The position numbers were made by a program, and so were the translations under genes. 64,000 bases of DNA, from positions 969,969 to 1,033,968 of the forward strand of contig CAUYUJ010020726.1 of the NCBI GenBank assembly GCA_963575745.1. The letters run 5' to 3'. Positions within the stretch are counted from its first letter, which is position 1; the number at the start of each line of letters is the position of its first letter. The DNA comes from Prorocentrum cordatum. Lineage: Eukaryota > Sar > Dinophyceae > Prorocentrales > Prorocentraceae. The notes under the pieces were generated by a model. The model saw only the letters and a list, made by a program, of their open reading frames with translations, made no database searches and was not told the origin of the DNA. Positions 1 through 11,521 of this stretch are shown here, in pieces.

Positions 1-171
1 TACAAACTATGTTGAAGTGTCGCGCCTAGGGGCCATCACACCATCGACGATACTTATATTTTGCCAGGCGCATGGCCGCGTTGAACCATCCGTGGTTGTG
101 ATTGTGCTGCCAGGTGCCCTCTTTCTCTTCACAGTTAATCGCACGCCGCGTTGCGGGCTGACGTTCTCTGC

Positions 172-204
<33 letters not shown>
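172..204. repeat. (CT)n microsatellite
   Basis: Uninterrupted CT dinucleotide run. The ORFs crossing it on either strand are low-complexity translations of the run and are not genes. Confidence 0.95.
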
Positions 205-208
<4 letters not shown>

Positions 209-463
209 TATCATTACCTCTCCCTCCCTCTCTTCCTGTCCTTCCCCCACTCCTGGTTGCCGGTGTGTGGATCCTTTGACTGACTGCTGGGGCCACAGGG
301 ATCCCACGCGAAACACCTGTGGATGTCTTCGTGGTCCTCGTTGTCGGGGTCCCGGATTCTGCTTCGCGCGGCCACGGCGGCACGCACCGCGAGGCGAACC
401 CAGGGGGCATCTTGCCTGCATCGCGGCGGCGGCGGTGGTGGTGGCTGTGGTGCTGATCTTCCG

Positions 464-654
464 TCGGGGGCGGAAAGGAGGGGGGTGATGACTAGGGGGA
501 GGGTGGATATCATGGCGGGGGCCATGATATGTCCCAGATTTCATGGCGCCTCTTCTTATTTCATTACGTTCCTGGCCCTCCCGCTGGGCCGCGCACATGC
601 CGGTCATGATTTGCACCCCCCCCTCTTTGACGCCCTCCTCTTTGCCGCTCCCGA
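464..654. mobile_element. TIR element, family 3, copy A (191 bp)
   Basis: Begins TCGGGGGCGG and ends CGCTCCCGA, an imperfect terminal inverted repeat. It is flanked by TTCCG (459-463) and TTCTG (655-659), a 5-bp target duplication with one mismatch. Inside is the palindrome around GATATCATGG/CCATGATAT shared by copies at 51588, 59362 and 59719. This copy runs in the opposite orientation to copies B, C and D. No coding capacity, so non-autonomous. Confidence 0.8.
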
Positions 655-918
655 TTCTGTCATGGTGGAGCCTCCTTCCCAGCAGCTGGGGGGCTGGCGG
701 TCTTCATCGCCGTCCTGTGATCAGTGAGGGGGAAAGTGTGCGGTCTCTGGTGTGCAGTACCTATGTGGAAGAGTCTAGGTTGCGCAATCTATGTGGTGCA
801 ATTAATTTCTGTTCGCAGTGAGTTGTCCACTCCACTGCTCGCGCAAACATCCCACCCACCCACCCGCAACTTGGTTTGCAAAATCTCTTAAGACCGTGAC
901 GGTGGGTACCACATGGCA

Positions 919-1074
919 CTTGGCAACAACAGCGACGCCGACGACGACAGCGACAACGACGATGACGACGCAGCCGACAACGACTACGACGACACCGACG
1001 ACGTCTCCAACGACTTCGACGACGCCGACAACGACGACGACGACGACGACGACGACGACACCGACGCCGCCGAC

Positions 1075-1106
<32 letters not shown>

Positions 1107-1131
1107 CGACGACGACGTCGAACGACGCCGA

Positions 1132-1190
<59 letters not shown>

Positions 1191-1406
1191 CCGACGTCGA
1201 CGACGACGAAGACGACAACGACGCCGACGCCGACGACGACGAAGACGACGACGACGTCGCCAACGAAGACAACGAGGAAGGAGGGAGGACGACGACGGCG
1301 ACAACGACGACAACGACGAGGGAGGAGGGGGACGGCGACGACGCGAACGACGAAGAAGGGGGAAGGACGGCGACGCCGACGACGGCAACGATGAGGGAGG
1401 AGGGAA

Positions 1407-1459
<53 letters not shown>

Positions 1460-1680
1460 AATAGGAGGGACGACGACGAGACGCCGACGACGGACGACGA
1501 CGAGGGGGAGAGGAGGAAGGACGACCACGGCGACAACGACGACGGAAACGACCACGACGCCAAAGAGGACGACGACGACGAACACGAGGAAAGACAGAGG
1601 ACGACGTAGGCGACGACGACGACGACGACAACGACGCGGGAGGAGGAAGACGACGACGACGACGACGACGACGACCGCGC
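919..1680. repeat. (GAC)n imperfect trinucleotide array
   Basis: About 760 bp of degenerate GAC/GAA/GGA triplets. Open frames on both strands here (poly-Asp, poly-Arg, poly-Thr, poly-Ser) follow from the triplet period and are not evidence of genes. Confidence 0.95.
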
Positions 1681-1689
1681 AAGAGCGCG

Positions 1690-2165
1690 CGCGCACGCTT
1701 TTGTTAAACATCCGTGTTGCGAAATCTTGTGGTTTGGAACTTTTTTTAGACACGATTTTGACATCCTTCCGAAACCGATGGGTTTTGAAGGTTTTCGGCA
1801 TACGCGCGCGACGACGCGCGCGTCTGCACTTCGTCCCGTTTTTTGCAGGGGATTCTCGCGACGGCACACGCGCAAGGGCGTTCGACAGATTTCGACGTGA
1901 GCGCGCGCGAAGCCCGTTTGGTAGCATTTTGTGAAAATCTTGAAAAACGCATGGTTTTCTTAAGATTTCGCAGGAGTTTTCGCGGAAGTTTTTTGTCGCA
2001 GCTCTGTGTTTGCGAAACCCTGTGTTGTTTTTGTATGTGTTTTGGAAACTCGATTGCGAAATCCTTCCCGCACCGAAGGTTTTTGAAGGATTTCGGCATG
2101 CGCGCGCGACGACGCGCGCGTGCGCACTTCGTCCCATTTTCTGCAAGGGATTCGCGAAAAAGTGC
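1690..2165. repeat. ~298-bp direct duplication with CG-rich palindromic core
   Basis: Segments at about 1771-1864 and 2069-2162 align over their length: TTTTGAAGG, TTTCGGCAT, then GCGCGCGACGACGCGCGCG, then a CACTTCGTCCC segment. The distance is about 298 bp. The core between the two GCGCGCG blocks is nearly self-complementary. Function unknown; a tandem dispersed repeat is the simplest reading. Confidence 0.7.
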
Positions 2166-2282
2166 GATGTAAGAACAACAAATGTCACTGCATAGTGCTT
2201 TTTACAAGGGAACCTCAAGGGGGGAAACCGGTTTGGCTGGGATGGTATGATTTCATATTTAGGATGGACGAGTGTGCAGAAT

Positions 2283-2287
<5 letters not shown>

Positions 2288-2318
<31 letters not shown>

Positions 2319-2320
2319 GT
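2288..2320. repeat. (TA)n microsatellite
   Basis: Alternating TA run preceded by a short CA run. A second short TA run lies at 3021-3040. Confidence 0.9.
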
Positions 2321-2417
2321 GAAATCATATTATCCCAGGGGGAGCCGATAAGTCGGGGGGGGTAGAGTCTATTTTTTTAGAAAGGAGAATCTATCTTGTG
2401 CAATCTGTGTGGAGTAA

Positions 2418-2645
2418 CCTATGCGGCGGCGGCGAGGCGGAGATGGGGTGGCGCCGGGGGCGGCGACGGGGCGTCGACGGGGGCGGCGACGAGACGGCAA
2501 CGGGGCGGCGACGGGGCGGCGACGGCGGCAACATAGTCGCTGGACTGCCAGGCACGCCCAGACGACGGACGGCGACGGGCAGCGACAGGGCGGCGACGGG
2601 GACGGCGACGAGGCGGCCACGGGGTTGAGAGGGGGCGGCGACGGC
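2418..2645. repeat. GGCGAC-type minisatellite
   Basis: Degenerate GGCGGCGACGG units. All frames are open because of the repeat, so no gene is called. Confidence 0.85.
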
Positions 2646-2649
2646 ACAC

Positions 2650-3297
2650 ATGCGCTGGACCGCCAGACAGGCCAGTGCCTTCGAAAAGAAATGCGAAGCC
2701 CTAAGTGCAAACACTGTTCGGGGATTTTCGTTCGACTTCTGTGCTGTCGGCTCCTATCAAGTCCGTTCGGTCCTCATGGGCCAATGGGTATTAATTCGTT
2801 GGAAGAAAGGTGGTGCTGACGGATCAAATTTGAAACGCCATGTTGACAGTTCCAATTATGTTCACCTGGTGCACTACATGTTGCTCGCCATGCTGAGGTA
2901 CAGAGACTGCGTGGTAATGTGTCTTCAGGCCTCAGCGGCTATGTGAATGTCAGTACGACATCTCCTGACACAGCCGCATCATGAAAATCCGAATGCATTA
3001 TGTTATAGATTTTTTATGTGTATATATATATATATATAGGTGTGGGTGTGTGCGTGCCTGTGTGAACGAATGGTGTATATGTGTACGTTTGTTTGTGTCA
3101 GTGTCGGCAGACTTGCCCGTGTCCGTGTGCATGTGTTTACGTTTGCGCCCGTGTCTTTGTATTTGTGTTTAGATTAGCGAGTTGAATACATGTGTTGATT
3201 CTTGTTATTGTACAGGGTTTCCCATACACCCTGTATGAGGAAATCGCGATCTGCATCCCAACCACTCCCTTCTCGTCCTCTTTCTCTCCAATGCTAG
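2650..3297. other. Unassigned sequence upstream of the channel gene
   Basis: I see no convincing coding sequence. A pyrimidine-rich tract ending CAATGCTAG at about 3250-3297 could be a 3' splice site. If so, the channel ORF would be an internal exon beginning near 3298 and its true start codon would be further upstream. Confidence 0.4.
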
Positions 3298-3345
3298 TTT
3301 GCGCCCAAGGGAATCGTTTATCACAACAATACGCTGACTCCGCGT

Positions 3346-6300
3346 ATGAGCGCGGACGTCTCATGTAGACAAGTTCCTTCGGCACCTGGAGTCTGCCCTG
3401 CAGAAGAAGTCATCATCCCTTGGGCAGATTGGTTCCCTGCGTTCCTGCTCTGGCCAGCGGTGGTGCAGGCCGCGCTTGTCGCGGTTTTCTGGGCGTTGTC
3501 CAAGAATTTTCGTTGGGCTGTGAGACGGTGCAGGCCGTTTCGACGCTTTCTAAAGACGTGGGTAGGCACGCCCGATTACGCAGCCAAGCGCTACCGATGG
3601 TTGATTGGCGCGCTTGTCATCGAGATGATGGCTTCGTCGATGTCTGTGTCGGTATGGTTTTCCACTGTCTACAAAAGGCAGACGTCTGTGGAGGAGCGAA
3701 ATCTCTTGGTCGTCGCCTCACTCGTTAGTTTGGTGAATTGGGTCACGGGTAGTCTCCAAAACGAGTGCTCTGTGGAGAGCCTGTTGCGCGCAGGCAACAT
3801 TGTCAACACTTTCACAATTGTTCCAATGTTATCCGGCTATTTCAAGCAAGATGCCGGTGGGCATGAATGGGCATCGTTGCAGTTCTTGCGCGCGTACAAC
3901 GTGGTGCATGCATTCCGGCGGATTCAAAGATTGTCGTTGGAATTGCAGCAAAAGAAGATGTTCTTCATGGTCACGGTGGTTGTTCTGAGAGTCGTCGCTT
4001 TGGTTGTGATTTTGGCAGGGGTTATATTCACAGTGGAGATATTAGGAGATCCGCCTGGCTTGAGAGATGCCTTCGTCGCTTCGCAGGGCGGCGACAGCAT
4101 ATCTGCGTTTCAAATGTTTTACTGGACGGTCGTGACGTTGACGACGGTTGGCTTCGGCGATTTCGCGCCGCGAACCACATTATCTCGTTTCCTCACTGTG
4201 TTTTTTATTATCACTGGCGTCGTTTATATCGCAGTCGCCCAGTTTAAATTCCAAGAGGCGTTGCTGGAAATTGTCGAGGGGTCTGGTCTCTACCACGGTA
4301 AGCATGGCCAGAAACACGTTGTCGTGATACTCTGTTCGAAAAAGCGAGCCATGTCATTCAGGTCATTGGTTGCTGGTTTCTTGCGCGAGATCCTACACAG
4401 CAACTCGCAAGCAGAATGGCCCAATGTGGTGATCTTCTCTCGTCACCCATGGGACGACGACACAGGCAAGGCGAAACGAAAAGGACAGAAAGGGCAGGTG
4501 GCTACGTTCGCAGAGTTCCTCGTGGAGGAAGGCTTTGCAATCGCGATGCGCGAGCGCGTGACCTTCATCGTTGGCAGCACCAGCTCCCAGGAGGATCTGG
4601 ACCGCGCAGGGGTCGGCCTCAGCGAGATGACGTTCCTCCTGTCCGACGTGAACAGCACCAGTCCGAGCCAGGACGACGAGGACAGCATCTACTCTGCTGT
4701 CACCATCAAAGATTTTTACCCATCGGTGCGTCTGCGCATGATGCTGTTGAAGCCGCAGTCGAAGGAGCTCGCGGTGCAGTCGGGTATCGAGATCGTGAGG
4801 TGCTTCTCGCTTCGAGAGTTGAAGGCGGGGATGTTGGCCCAGAACGTTCGGTGTCACGGGATCGTACCCGTACTCACGTCCATGTTGAAGTCGGTGGACG
4901 ATGACAAAGTTCCGTCGAGGCACAAGAAGGCGAACGCAGAGGGGCGCCGCACGACCTGTGTGCCCCCCCACGCGCCGCTGGAGCACAATCACTCGGACAT
5001 GCAAGATGCCTCTTCGCATCGTGCTTTTACCCCCTTCTCGGATAGACCTTCTGCGCAAACGGGGGACGGGGACGAGCCAGAGTGGTTGAAGGAGTACAAG
5101 AGCGGAGTCCAGCGGAGCCTCTACGGCTTCGAGCTCGATAAGGAGTACGCGGGTTGTTCTTTCGCGGAGCTCGCGAGCCGTATATTCCAGGACACGGGGG
5201 CTGTGGTCATAGCTTGCTTCATCAACAGCAAGTTGGTCGTCTGCAAACAGGATGGCGACATCGTCCAGCCTGGCACCATCATGTTTGCTGTTGCTTCGAG
5301 CCCGAAGGCGCTGGACCCGTGCCGAAAGGCAGGGGCGACCCGCGACCATTGGCGGCAGAGCTTGTTCAGCACGAGGGAGGCCAACTTGAGGAGTCTCTAC
5401 AAGGAGGGGCCCCGCGTCGCTGCCGCGCAGTTCATGGGTCATGACCTCAGGGGCCCCGTCTTGATGCCTGAGGCCATGCTGGATCTCGACGATGATCGTG
5501 TCGTCAAACGACAGAGCTTGGAGAGCAGTGCCGGCACCATCGATTGTGGCAGCGAGGAAGGCAGCGACGAGGGGGACTCGCCGCTCTCGCCGCCCTCGCC
5601 GCCCTCGCCGACGCGGCTCCGGCGGCGCGCCAGCCTGCAGAGCATGCCCGAGGAGCCGCAGGACCGGCGGACCCCCATGCGGAGCTCGGCCCACCAGCGC
5701 CAGGCCGCGGCGCCCTTGGCCTCGCTCCCGGCCACCACGCCACCGTCCGCGCCCGCCTCGCCGTGGCGCGCCAGGGACCGCAGGGTGACCGAGGCCGGCG
5801 CCTTCCTGCACGGCGAGCCCAGGCCCAGCCCGCCCCACAACCGCCAGCCCTCCGCGGCCCTGGCAACGGAGGCCGACTCCCCCAGCGAGCGCGCGGCGAG
5901 GGCCACCGAGGAGGTGGACCACCGCGAGACGGCCGCGTGCTGCTTCGAGCCGGCTCGCAGGGGAGGTGCGGCGGCGCCCGCCGCGCTCCGCGCCGGCGGC
6001 CCCGGCCCCCAAGACTCGGGCCGCCGGGGCCGTGTTCCAGCCGAGGCCGCCTACAGGTTTTCCTCGGAGACCTCCGAGGCGCGGGGAAGGAAAGCGTAAC
6101 GATACTCCCAGACCCCCGACGTCATGATTTTTTCATGACGTCGACCCCCCGAGGTCTCGACCCATTCCCCGGGACCGGTTTTTCGTCCTGAGTCGTTTTT
6201 TGACGGTCCCGAGGGCCGGTAAGGGCCCCCAAAGGCCAAAAATAATGAAAAACCTCCCGTCGTGAATTTTTCATAACTCGGGGGGGTCTGGGCTCCGCGC

Positions 6301-9300
6301 TCCGCGTGGCCCTCTCCCGCCCCGCCCCTCGCCTGCCTGCGCCCTCGTGCCTCGAGGCGGAGCGGAGGCGCCCCGCCGTGCTCTTGACCGCTTCTTGGGC
6401 CGAACTCGCCGCAGACCAGACATACTTCAGGAGGGAAAGAAACACACAGACACAATGAATCGCCCATTCCCCAGAAAATATGGGAAAATATGGGAATTGG
6501 GCGGGAAGACAAAGACCCAGAAAACATAGGAAAATATAGGGGGATCTGTTTATTTGTGTGTATTTATTTGTGTGTCCTGGGGCCCCTCGAATACTCCGCG
6601 TTCCGCGGTCAGCGCAGGGGGGGCGCCCCCCCCCGATGGCAGCACCTCACGCGGACAACCACCGCGCAGCGAGGCCCCTGCAGCCCTTGCCGCGGCGCGC
6701 ACACGAGGCGAGGTCGATCCCTCGGGAGGGTGGGGTGCCCCCCGAAGCGCGGGTATAGCCAGGACCCTGGGTCAGGGGACCCGGTCAGTGGTAGGGCCCC
6801 GGAGCCCCGAAACTGGCCAGAATGCGGGCGACGGCAGTTCCGGTCAGTGGAACGGGGCGTGGGGGGGCGGCGCCCCCCCAGTGCACATCACTAAACCAGG
6901 TCCCACTACTTAATGGGGGAACAAAAAGTGGCATAAACATAAAAACTCGGAGGTCCGCGCGGACCTCCGAGCTTCTTTATGCTTGTGCCACTTGTTGTGC
7001 CCCCATTATAGTGGGACCTGGCTCAGTGATGTACCCTGGGGGGCGCCGCCCCCCCCCCGCTCCGTTCCACTGACCCGAACTGCCAACGCCCGAGAAGCTC
7101 CTCGCGAGGCGCCCAGTGCCGAAGGATTGCAAAAACGAAGGGTTTTTTTGCAATCCTTCGTTTTTGCAATCCTTCGGGTTTTTTTGCAATCCTTCGTTCG
7201 GGTTTTTTTGCAATCCTTCGCCCCCGCTCCGTTCCACTGACCCGAACTGCCAACGCCCGAGAAGCTCCTCGCGAGGCGCCCAGTGCCGACGGCCCTGCCC
7301 TCGCTCTCGCGCCCTCGGGGCCTCCGCGTGGGCCTCCCCGCCAGGGCCGGGTTCGCCTCGGGAGGCTTGGTCGGGGCGCGCCCCCTGGAGAGAGCCGGCA
7401 TCGCTCGGCCGTGTGCATAGTTTTCTCGGCGAGAGCCATCGAGGACCATCGGCGAGAACCATCGAGCAACAAAAGCAACATGTTTGATTCGCGGGTCGAG
7501 AGCGCACCTCTTCCGGTCGAAGCTAAGCGGGCCGCGCGAAGCTTGAATTAACCGGAGATGGGGGAGGAAAGGGGGGGCGCAGCCTCAGAACGAAGCGGGA
7601 AGGAGGCAAAGCCTCGGAATCAGGCGGTGCCGTAGCCGACGTACTTGCAAAGGAGCGCCTTTTCCGTACTAAGCAACAAAAACAACACGCCGCACGAGAC
7701 CGACAAATGCACAGGAAATGGACGTCCGAGCGACGGCAAGGGAGAGGTGGGGGGGAGTTGACAGTATCGGGGTGGTTAATGATAGGGGTGGATTTTTGGC
7801 CTTCTATAATATCGGCATCCTCGTGCGCCCCCAAAGGTTGGACAGCCCGTGCTAGGCCTGGCGAGCGATCGTTCCGACGAGGTGCTCGCGCACGGCCAGC
7901 GCCAGGTTCTAACGTCCGTCGAGGGTTCCAACGAGCGCGGCGAGTTGCTTCATGTTGCCCAGGGCCAGCGCGGCATGCGCGGGTCGGTGCAGTCGATGAT
8001 CTCGGCAGGTGGAGCGGACCTCTATCCGCAGAGTCGGCCTCGTCCATCTACCCTCGTGATCGACGAGCAGGAGGGGGGTGTCTCCAGACGATTTTCGATG
8101 GAGGGCGGAATGAGGCAGTCTGCCAGGCACTCCGTGTCGTCTGCCAGGCACTCGGTGATGTCTCTCGGCTACGACGCCCACGCGCGGGACCCGGCCAGCG
8201 ACGTGAGGCAGAGGGTCCTGGAGATGCGGCGGGCCGTGCGGGAGGCGGGCGAGGCCCCCGACCTCGTGGTGGTGGTCGTGTGCCACGGAGAGGCGTGGCA
8301 GCAGGTCCACACCTTCGTGAGCGCACTGCGGGCCACGTACCATCGAAGGGCCAAACGCTGCAGAAAAGCCTCGCTTCTCGGAGGCCGCGCGCACTTCTTC
8401 GATTGGGGGCGCTCTGGGCCCTCCTGCGCGGTGCCTCGGGCTCCGCCGCCTTGCGCCCTCCGCGCGCCAGGCAAGGGGGCCCAGCACCGATCCAAGAACT
8501 CCGCGCGGACGTCCGAGGCATCGTGCTCATGCAGCTTTTTGCCCCTCCACAGCCCGTCCACAGCCCCATCATCATCCTCACGCCGATGCCGCCGCCGCCC
8601 CTGCTCTTCGAGGATGCGGCCTCCCTGGACCTCGCGATCCTCGAGGGCAGCTGCACGAAGGTACAGGCACTCCTCGAGGCCGGGATCCTCGAGGCCAGCG
8701 CCGTGGTGGTCATGACCGGGGCTACGGAGGAGATCGTGGGCCGAAGCCATGTCCGTGTCCACGGCCTCCCAACCTGGGCCCGTGGGCCGTCACTCTTTGG
8801 ACACGGGGCGGTGGTTCGCGGATGCCCCGCGTGGGGCGTATCCATGCGGCCGCGCATCCACGGGAGCGCACTCCGGAATCCAGGCAGGGATTGGGCGTGG
8901 GGACGGATGTGCTCGCCGTTCGTGAGGAGTGGCACGTCGGGGAGAATTTGTACAGGGATTCGAAGGTGGTGCTCTGCGCACAAGTCCTTGAGTGTTGGTG
9001 CGGCGTCTCGGAGCGCGAGGTCTTCACGACCTACGAGCTGCAAGACAGCACATCTGTGCGGGTCTTGCCGAAGCTCATGCCGAAGGTGGCGGTCGACTTC
9101 GACAGGCTCGTCCTGCCTTCGAGCACCTTTTCGGATGGTCACCTCTCACCCATGAAAGGCTCGACGGACAGCGTTCTTGCCATGCAGGCCATGGCCGAGC
9201 AGGAAATGGTCGCATACTCTGAGAGGCCACCCGAGGTCGACCATGAAGACTCCAGTTTCCAGGACTACGGCACCTCGGCGATCTTCCACCCAAGATTCGC

Positions 9301-9769
9301 GGCCGGGCAGATATTCACTCCGGAGCTCTGGGGCGCCATGCTGGGGAGGATCTACTACATGCCTGCGATCATCGAGCTCATCGAGGCGCTCGCGCTCCCC
9401 CACGTGCGCGGCCAGGTGGCCTTCCCGTGGCAGATCCGGGTGCCCCCCTCTTACGTCGATAAGGAGTACTCGACGCTGTTCCTGGACCTGGCCATGGGAT
9501 ACCGGCCGGGAGCGAAGGACATCGATCCCCCGCCTCAGCGTGAGAGCGTCGAGAGCCTGCTCGACAGCTCGGCAGTGGGCGACGTCTACCGCAAAAGGAG
9601 GACCACCCTGATGAACGGCGTGAGGCTGAGCAACAAGCCCCGCCCGGCGGTGTGCGTGGCGTTGTACCGCAGGCGCGACGTGGACGCCAGCTGGGACGTG
9701 GCCCCCAAGAACCGCGTCATCCGAGACTCCTTCGAGCCGAGCGCCGCGGTAGCGCAGGCCGATGCGTAA
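3346..9769 (+). CDS. Calcium-activated (Slo/BK-type) potassium channel alpha subunit, 4 exons
   Basis: A voltage- and ligand-gated K+ channel of a cellular membrane. Exon 1 (3346 to about 6056 or 6095) holds an extra N-terminal hydrophobic segment (S0-like, residues about 25-50), S1-S4, S5, pore helix with filter TVGFGD (residues 267-272) and S6, then the first RCK domain starting at KHVVVIL (about residue 323). A low-complexity Pro/Ser/Arg tail follows. Exon 2 (start near 7846, ends 8336) begins the second RCK domain (LVVVVVCHGEA). Exon 3 is 8564-8750 (PIIILTPMP to EIVGRSH). Exon 4 is 8888-9769 and ends in the conserved RCK2 end (FHPRFAAGQIFTPELW). Intron 2 (8337-8563) and intron 3 (8751-8887) are GT-AG and keep frame; the intron 1 junctions are unresolved. 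ATG 3346 is the first in frame after a stop at 3295. The filter has Phe where BK has Tyr. No frameshift is needed. Confidence 0.9.
6107..6297 (+). mobile_element. Dispersed TIR element, family R, copy in channel intron 1
   Basis: Left end CCCAGACCCCCGACGTCATG and right end, read in reverse, CCCAGACCCCCCCGAG form a TIR. The interior carries the family signature: CCCCGGGACCGG, TTTTTCGTCCTGAGTCG, TTTTGACGGTCCCGAGG. The same interior recurs at 46530, 47030, 47685, 51985, 54845, 55835, 56320 and 58300. No coding capacity. Here it lies at the start of the channel's first intron. Confidence 0.7.
6826..7092. mobile_element. ~265-bp foldback element centred on a 26-bp perfect palindrome
   Basis: The two arms (6826-6945 and 6972-7092) are inverted copies: both hold CCACT/AGTGG, GTCCCACT, a CCCCCC-GGCGCC block and CAGTTC-GGTCAGTGGAAC. 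The centre, 6946-6971, is a perfect palindrome whose half is CTCGGAGGTCCGC, the terminal motif of family 1. This suggests two family-1 ends joined without an interior. It lies within channel intron 1. Confidence 0.75.
7052..7290. repeat. Duplicated ~65-bp unit separated by TTTTTTTGCAATCCTTCG repeats
   Basis: The right arm of the foldback (CCGCTCCGTTCCACTGACC to GGCGCCCAGTGCCGA) recurs at about 7226-7290. Between the copies, 7123-7225 holds an inverted AAGGATTGCAAAAACGAAGG and several direct copies of TTTTTTTGCAATCCTTCG, which can form alternative hairpins. Confidence 0.75.
7400..7730. repeat. Dispersed repeat shared with 12125-12260
   Basis: Short blocks recur in the same order at both places: GTGCAT, TCGGCGAGGACCATCGAGGA-like sequence, then CACGAGACCGACAAA and CACAGGAAATGGACGTCCGA. 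Not coding. It lies in channel intron 1 just before exon 2. Confidence 0.6.
8376..8520 (+). mobile_element. Family-1 foldback element inside channel intron 2 (introner candidate)
   Basis: Left arm CTCGGAGGCCGCGCGCACTT pairs with the reverse of the right arm CCGCGCGGACGTCCGAG. The next inner blocks (TTCTTCGATTGG and CCGATCCAAGAA) pair as well. The same architecture (GGTCCGCGCGGA, GATCGGCGCTGGACC, GGCGCGCGGAGCGCGCC, then the mirror) is found at 53978, 58009, 60124 and 63060. The element makes up most of the 227-bp GT-AG intron 8337-8563. Confidence 0.7.
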
Positions 9770-10435
9770 CAGAGAGCACCGCAGACGTGCAGGCAAGACG
9801 CTGAGATTAGGACCACCCTGGGCTCAGGAGGAGCTCGGTTTCCGGGCCGTTCGTTTTTTATGTTTTCTGTACATATAGAATAGTATAAAACATGCGAATA
9901 TTTCTTTTTGTTTTTTTTATGGTTTGGGAGCCCGTCCGTGGCCGAGGCTCGCCGTGGCCAGAAGGCCCGTGTCATACTTTGCTGTGGAGGCCACGGCCTG
10001 CGCCGCCGACCCCGAAGGCGGGACCTCCCCGGGGGCCCCGCTGGCGCCCCCCCCCCCGGCCCGGGACCCGCCTGGACCCCGGGGGGGGGGGGCGCCGCTT
10101 TCACGCGGGACCACCCTTCCCTCCCCTGGACCCCCCTCCAGGGCACCCCCCCGCTCGCTGGCCCCCCCCCCCCCTTGCCCGTCCTGTGCACAGGAGTGGC
10201 CGGGGAGCGCATCCGAGGGAGAGGGCCGCGGAGACCCCGGTGGTGGGGGGGCGGCAGTCTGACCCCGGACCCCCTCACTAAATCCCCCCCATAATATAGC
10301 CCCCCCCCCCTCGACTACTGCAGAAGACGATCAATGGAGAGAAGGAATGTTGCCAAATAGCTTCCAGGTGTCTAAGGCATGTTCAAACACGAATTCAACT
10401 TGTAATTCGCCTGGCGAAGGACCCAACCATATGCT
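9770..10435. other. Non-coding stretch after the channel gene
   Basis: After an AT-rich segment (9840-9910) come C- and G-homopolymer-rich blocks at 10040-10190 and 10250-10310. I find no supported gene or element. Confidence 0.5.
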
Positions 10436-10439
10436 GATG

Positions 10440-10985
10440 TAAGTACCGCACTTGTAAGTGTTGCCATCGGTGGAGCTCCATATGGGGCCACCAAACGTGT
10501 GAGGGGTGTGCCGGAATGGCTGCGGCGGGAGCGTACGAGCGCAGCCATTGGGGCCGTCGGTGGAGCTCCCTATGGGGCCACGAAGCGTGTGAGGGGTGGA
10601 AACGCGTGAGGGGTGTAACGAAGTGGGCGCGGGACACATGTGAACGCAGCCACTGGGGCATTCGGTGGAGCTCCCTTTGCGGTCACCAACCGTATTAGGG
10701 GTGTGCCGAAATCGCTGCAGCGGGAGCATGCGAGCGCAGCCACTGGGGCCTTCGGTGAAGCTCCCTATGGGGCCACGAAGCGTGTGAGGGGTGCGCCGAC
10801 ATTGGTGCGACGGACGCATGTGAACGCAGCCAATGGGGCCTTCGGTGGAGTTCTGTGTGGTGCCACAAACCGTGTGAGGCGTGTGCTTGAAAGGGCGTGG
10901 GACGCATGTGAACGCAGCCACTGGGGCCTTCGGTGGAGTTCCCTATGGGGCCACGAACCGTATGAGGGGTGCGCCGGCGTGGTGT
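10440..10985. repeat. ~90-bp minisatellite, locus 1
   Basis: Diverged units built on GTGGAGCTCCCTATGGGGCC, ACGAAGCGTGTGAGGGGTG, then GGGAGCGCATG-like and CAGCCACTGGGGCCTTCG. The array is preceded by CCTGGCGAAGGACCCAACCA at 10411-10430, the same leader that precedes the larger array at 17520. Confidence 0.9.
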
Positions 10986-11019
10986 ACATGCGGAGAGCAG
11001 CAGAGGCACGATGCTGACG

Positions 11020-11088
11020 ATGGCGATGGTGATGACGTGGATGATGGCGACGGCGATGGTTATTGTGATGATGTTGATGATGATGATT

Positions 11089-11133
<45 letters not shown>

Positions 11134-11242
11134 TTGGTGATGATGATTCTGACGATGGTGATGATGATGCTGCTCATGATGATGATAATGATGATGATGC
11201 TCATGATGATGATGGTAAGTATGATCATGATGATGGTGGTGG

Positions 11243-11280
<38 letters not shown>

Positions 11281-11286
11281 GTAAGT

Positions 11287-11350
<64 letters not shown>

Positions 11351-11352
11351 CG
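11020..11352. repeat. (GAT)n array
   Basis: Near-continuous GAT/ATG triplets. Poly-Asp, poly-Met and poly-His ORFs here are artefacts of the repeat. Confidence 0.95.
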
Positions 11353-11521
11353 ATTATTTTTTATTCTGCGCCGTTGGCCCCTTGTACAAGTCTTTACATC
11401 TATGTGCGTGTGTGTGTGTGTCATATCCTTCTGGTGGCTGATGGGAGCTCCTGTGAGCCTTGTGCCGAGGAATCGGGACTCAGCACTCTGGTAGACACAA
11501 CCACGAAACGAGAGGCGGCGT

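Noticed and set aside
761-2290. 509-aa minus-strand ORF
   Set aside because: Most of it is poly-Val, poly-Ser or poly-Arg from the GAC array, and the remainder is the 298-bp repeat.
3021-3180. Coding exon upstream of the channel
   Set aside because: TG-rich low-complexity sequence. Without a donor or similarity to channel N-termini it cannot be supported.
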